Assembly (NCBI GenBank): GCA_934167435.1
Contig: CAKPKZ010000091.1
Location: forward strand, 1 to 6,283
Direction: 5' to 3'
DNA: 6,283 nucleotides
Source: an uncultured Clostridia bacterium
Lineage (GTDB): Bacteria; Bacillota; Clostridia; TANB77; CAG-508
The translations under genes were made by a program, and so were the position numbers. This document shows, piece by piece, positions 5,589 through 6,283 of the stretch; the stretch's first letter is position 1, and each line of letters opens with the position of its first letter. The notes under the pieces were generated by a model. The model ran no database searches. It saw only the letters and a program-made list of their open reading frames with translations, and was not told the DNA's origin.

Positions 5589-6161
5589 ATGGAAGAAAAA
5601 AAAGTTACCAAAATAAGTATGTCAACATTTTTCTTGATATTATCATTAATTGCAATAATAGTAATGGGGATATTTATGTATAAATTCTATAACGAAAAAA
5701 CAGAAGCAACTAAAAAATCTGCAGAATTACAAACACAAGTAAATAGCTTAAATGAAACAGTAAGTAATTTACAAGGAAAAATAAATAATATATCAGAAAC
5801 TATAAATAACAATAATAATTCATCAGAAACTATAAATAACAATAATAGTTCAAATGAAAATACTCAATCCTCTAAAGTATATAAAATATCTGGTACATAT
5901 TATCAGAAAAATGCACAAGGAGATGAACCTAACTATACATTTTCATCAAATAATAAAGTAACTTATGGTTCATTATGGATATGTAGTGGAACATATACAA
6001 TAAGCAATAATACTATAAAAATTAGTTTTACTAGTGCAGTTGATCCAGATGGAAATAAAACCAATGTTAAAGATTATGGTGTAAAAGAGTCAGTTGAATT
6101 AACAATAATAGATAATAATAATTTAAAAGATAATTCTGATGGAGTTATTTATTCAAAATAA
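5589..6161 (+). CDS. Membrane-anchored coiled-coil protein with small beta-rich extracellular domain
   Basis: Function unknown. The 190-residue protein is a paralogue of the one at 788-1537 in its N-terminal half: MEEKKVTKIS.STFFLIL, a membrane segment at about 13-31 ending in IVMGIFMYK, then a heptad-rich coiled coil (about 36-72) with a shared Q.QVN.L pattern. An Asn/Ser linker (73-95) contains a ten-residue tandem repeat (SETINNNNNS). The last 95 residues are unrelated to the paralogue: YKISGTYYQ, NYTFSSNNKVTYG, SGTYTISNNTIKISF and a closing NLKDNSDGVIYSK. Alternating strands and turns of this kind are typical of small lipocalin-like beta domains, a fold-level guess only. There is no cleavage site or lipobox, so it probably stays anchored with its C-terminus outside. 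It is a single-gene unit with its own promoter at 5519 and terminator at 6167. Confidence 0.8.
   Translation: MEEKKVTKISMSTFFLILSLIAIIVMGIFMYKFYNEKTEATKKSAELQTQVNSLNETVSNLQGKINNISETINNNNNSSETINNNNSSNENTQSSKVYKISGTYYQKNAQGDEPNYTFSSNNKVTYGSLWICSGTYTISNNTIKISFTSAVDPDGNKTNVKDYGVKESVELTIIDNNNLKDNSDGVIYSK
5792..5847 (+). repeat. In-frame 30-base tandem repeat in the linker
   Basis: A 26-base identical unit beginning ATCAGAAACTATAAATAAC occurs at 5792-5817 and 5822-5847, a period of 30 bases or ten codons. It encodes SETINNNN twice. It most likely arose by slippage and can change linker length without breaking the frame. Confidence 0.85.
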
Positions 6162-6166
6162 ACAGC

Positions 6167-6203
6167 GAGCTAGCATTAACCTTTTGCTAGCTTTTATATT
6201 TTG
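6167..6203 (+). terminator. Intrinsic terminator after the second coiled-coil gene
   Basis: AGCTAGCA (6168-6175) pairs perfectly with TGCTAGCT (6185-6192) around a nine-base loop, followed by TTTATATTTT. It begins six bases after the TAA at 6159-6161. Confidence 0.85.
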
Positions 6204-6214
6204 GGTAAAAAAAC

Positions 6215-6244
6215 TTGCTAACAAAAGTCAATAGCTTTTATAAT
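6215..6244 (+). promoter_or_regulatory. Possible promoter for a gene beyond the right edge
   Basis: TTGCTA (6215-6220), an 18-base spacer and a perfect TATAAT (6239-6244). The -35 matches at only four of six positions. No ribosome binding site or coding region follows before the window ends at 6283. Confidence 0.35.
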
Positions 6245-6283
6245 ATTTTTTTAATTATTTTTATAAAACTTTTAAACATGACA

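Noticed and set aside
6226..6251. Second terminator hairpin after 6203
   Set aside because: Only a five-base A/T-rich stem (AAAAG/CTTTT). The following TATAAT fits a promoter -10 at least as well.

Overview
The window comes from a low-GC Gram-positive bacterium, most likely a Clostridia-type Firmicute and plausibly a gut or plant-matter habitat. Reasons: very AT-rich DNA with A/T-ending codons, strong AGGAGG-type ribosome binding sites, sigma-A-type promoters (one with perfect TTGACA and TATAAT boxes), intrinsic terminators, a cell-surface cellulase-type enzyme and a PrsW-type protease. TGA acts as a stop, so the standard bacterial code applies. No RNA genes, CRISPR array or transposase were seen.

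Layout. (1) 2-692, plus: the 3' part of an RluA-family pseudouridine synthase, cut by the left edge and broken near its end by an apparent one-base insertion at 538/539. (2) 2661 down to 788, minus: a two-gene operon of a membrane-tethered GH5 endoglucanase followed by a membrane-anchored coiled-coil protein, ending at a terminator at 701-739. (3) 2662-2900: a divergent intergenic region with a symmetrical hairpin. (4) 2901-4830, plus: a two-gene operon whose proteins both start with the same zinc-ribbon module, MALIKC.EC. The first is a single-pass membrane protein with a PsbP-like outer domain; the second is a PrsW-type intramembrane protease carrying two zinc ribbons. (5) 5353-4871, minus: a gene of unknown function, clearly higher in GC, with its own near-perfect promoter, a leader hairpin and a shared terminator; its protein is an internal duplication. 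(6) 5589-6161, plus: a second membrane-anchored coiled-coil protein, paralogous to the one in (2) in its translation start, membrane anchor and coiled coil but with a different outer domain. (7) 6162-6283: a terminator and a possible promoter leading out of the window.

Common theme. Apart from the pseudouridine synthase and the GC-rich gene, every gene makes a membrane protein, and four of the five put a distinct domain outside the cell. Two architectures recur: zinc ribbon plus membrane part (two genes), and short cytoplasmic tail plus near-identical anchor, coiled coil and Asn-rich linker (two genes). A reasonable but unproven reading is a surface and envelope-sensing neighbourhood in which the PrsW-type protease processes its zinc-ribbon partner, and possibly the other single-pass proteins.

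Several starts were moved inward from the longest open frame, because the Shine-Dalgarno sequence lies inside the longer version and the paralogues agree on the shorter start.
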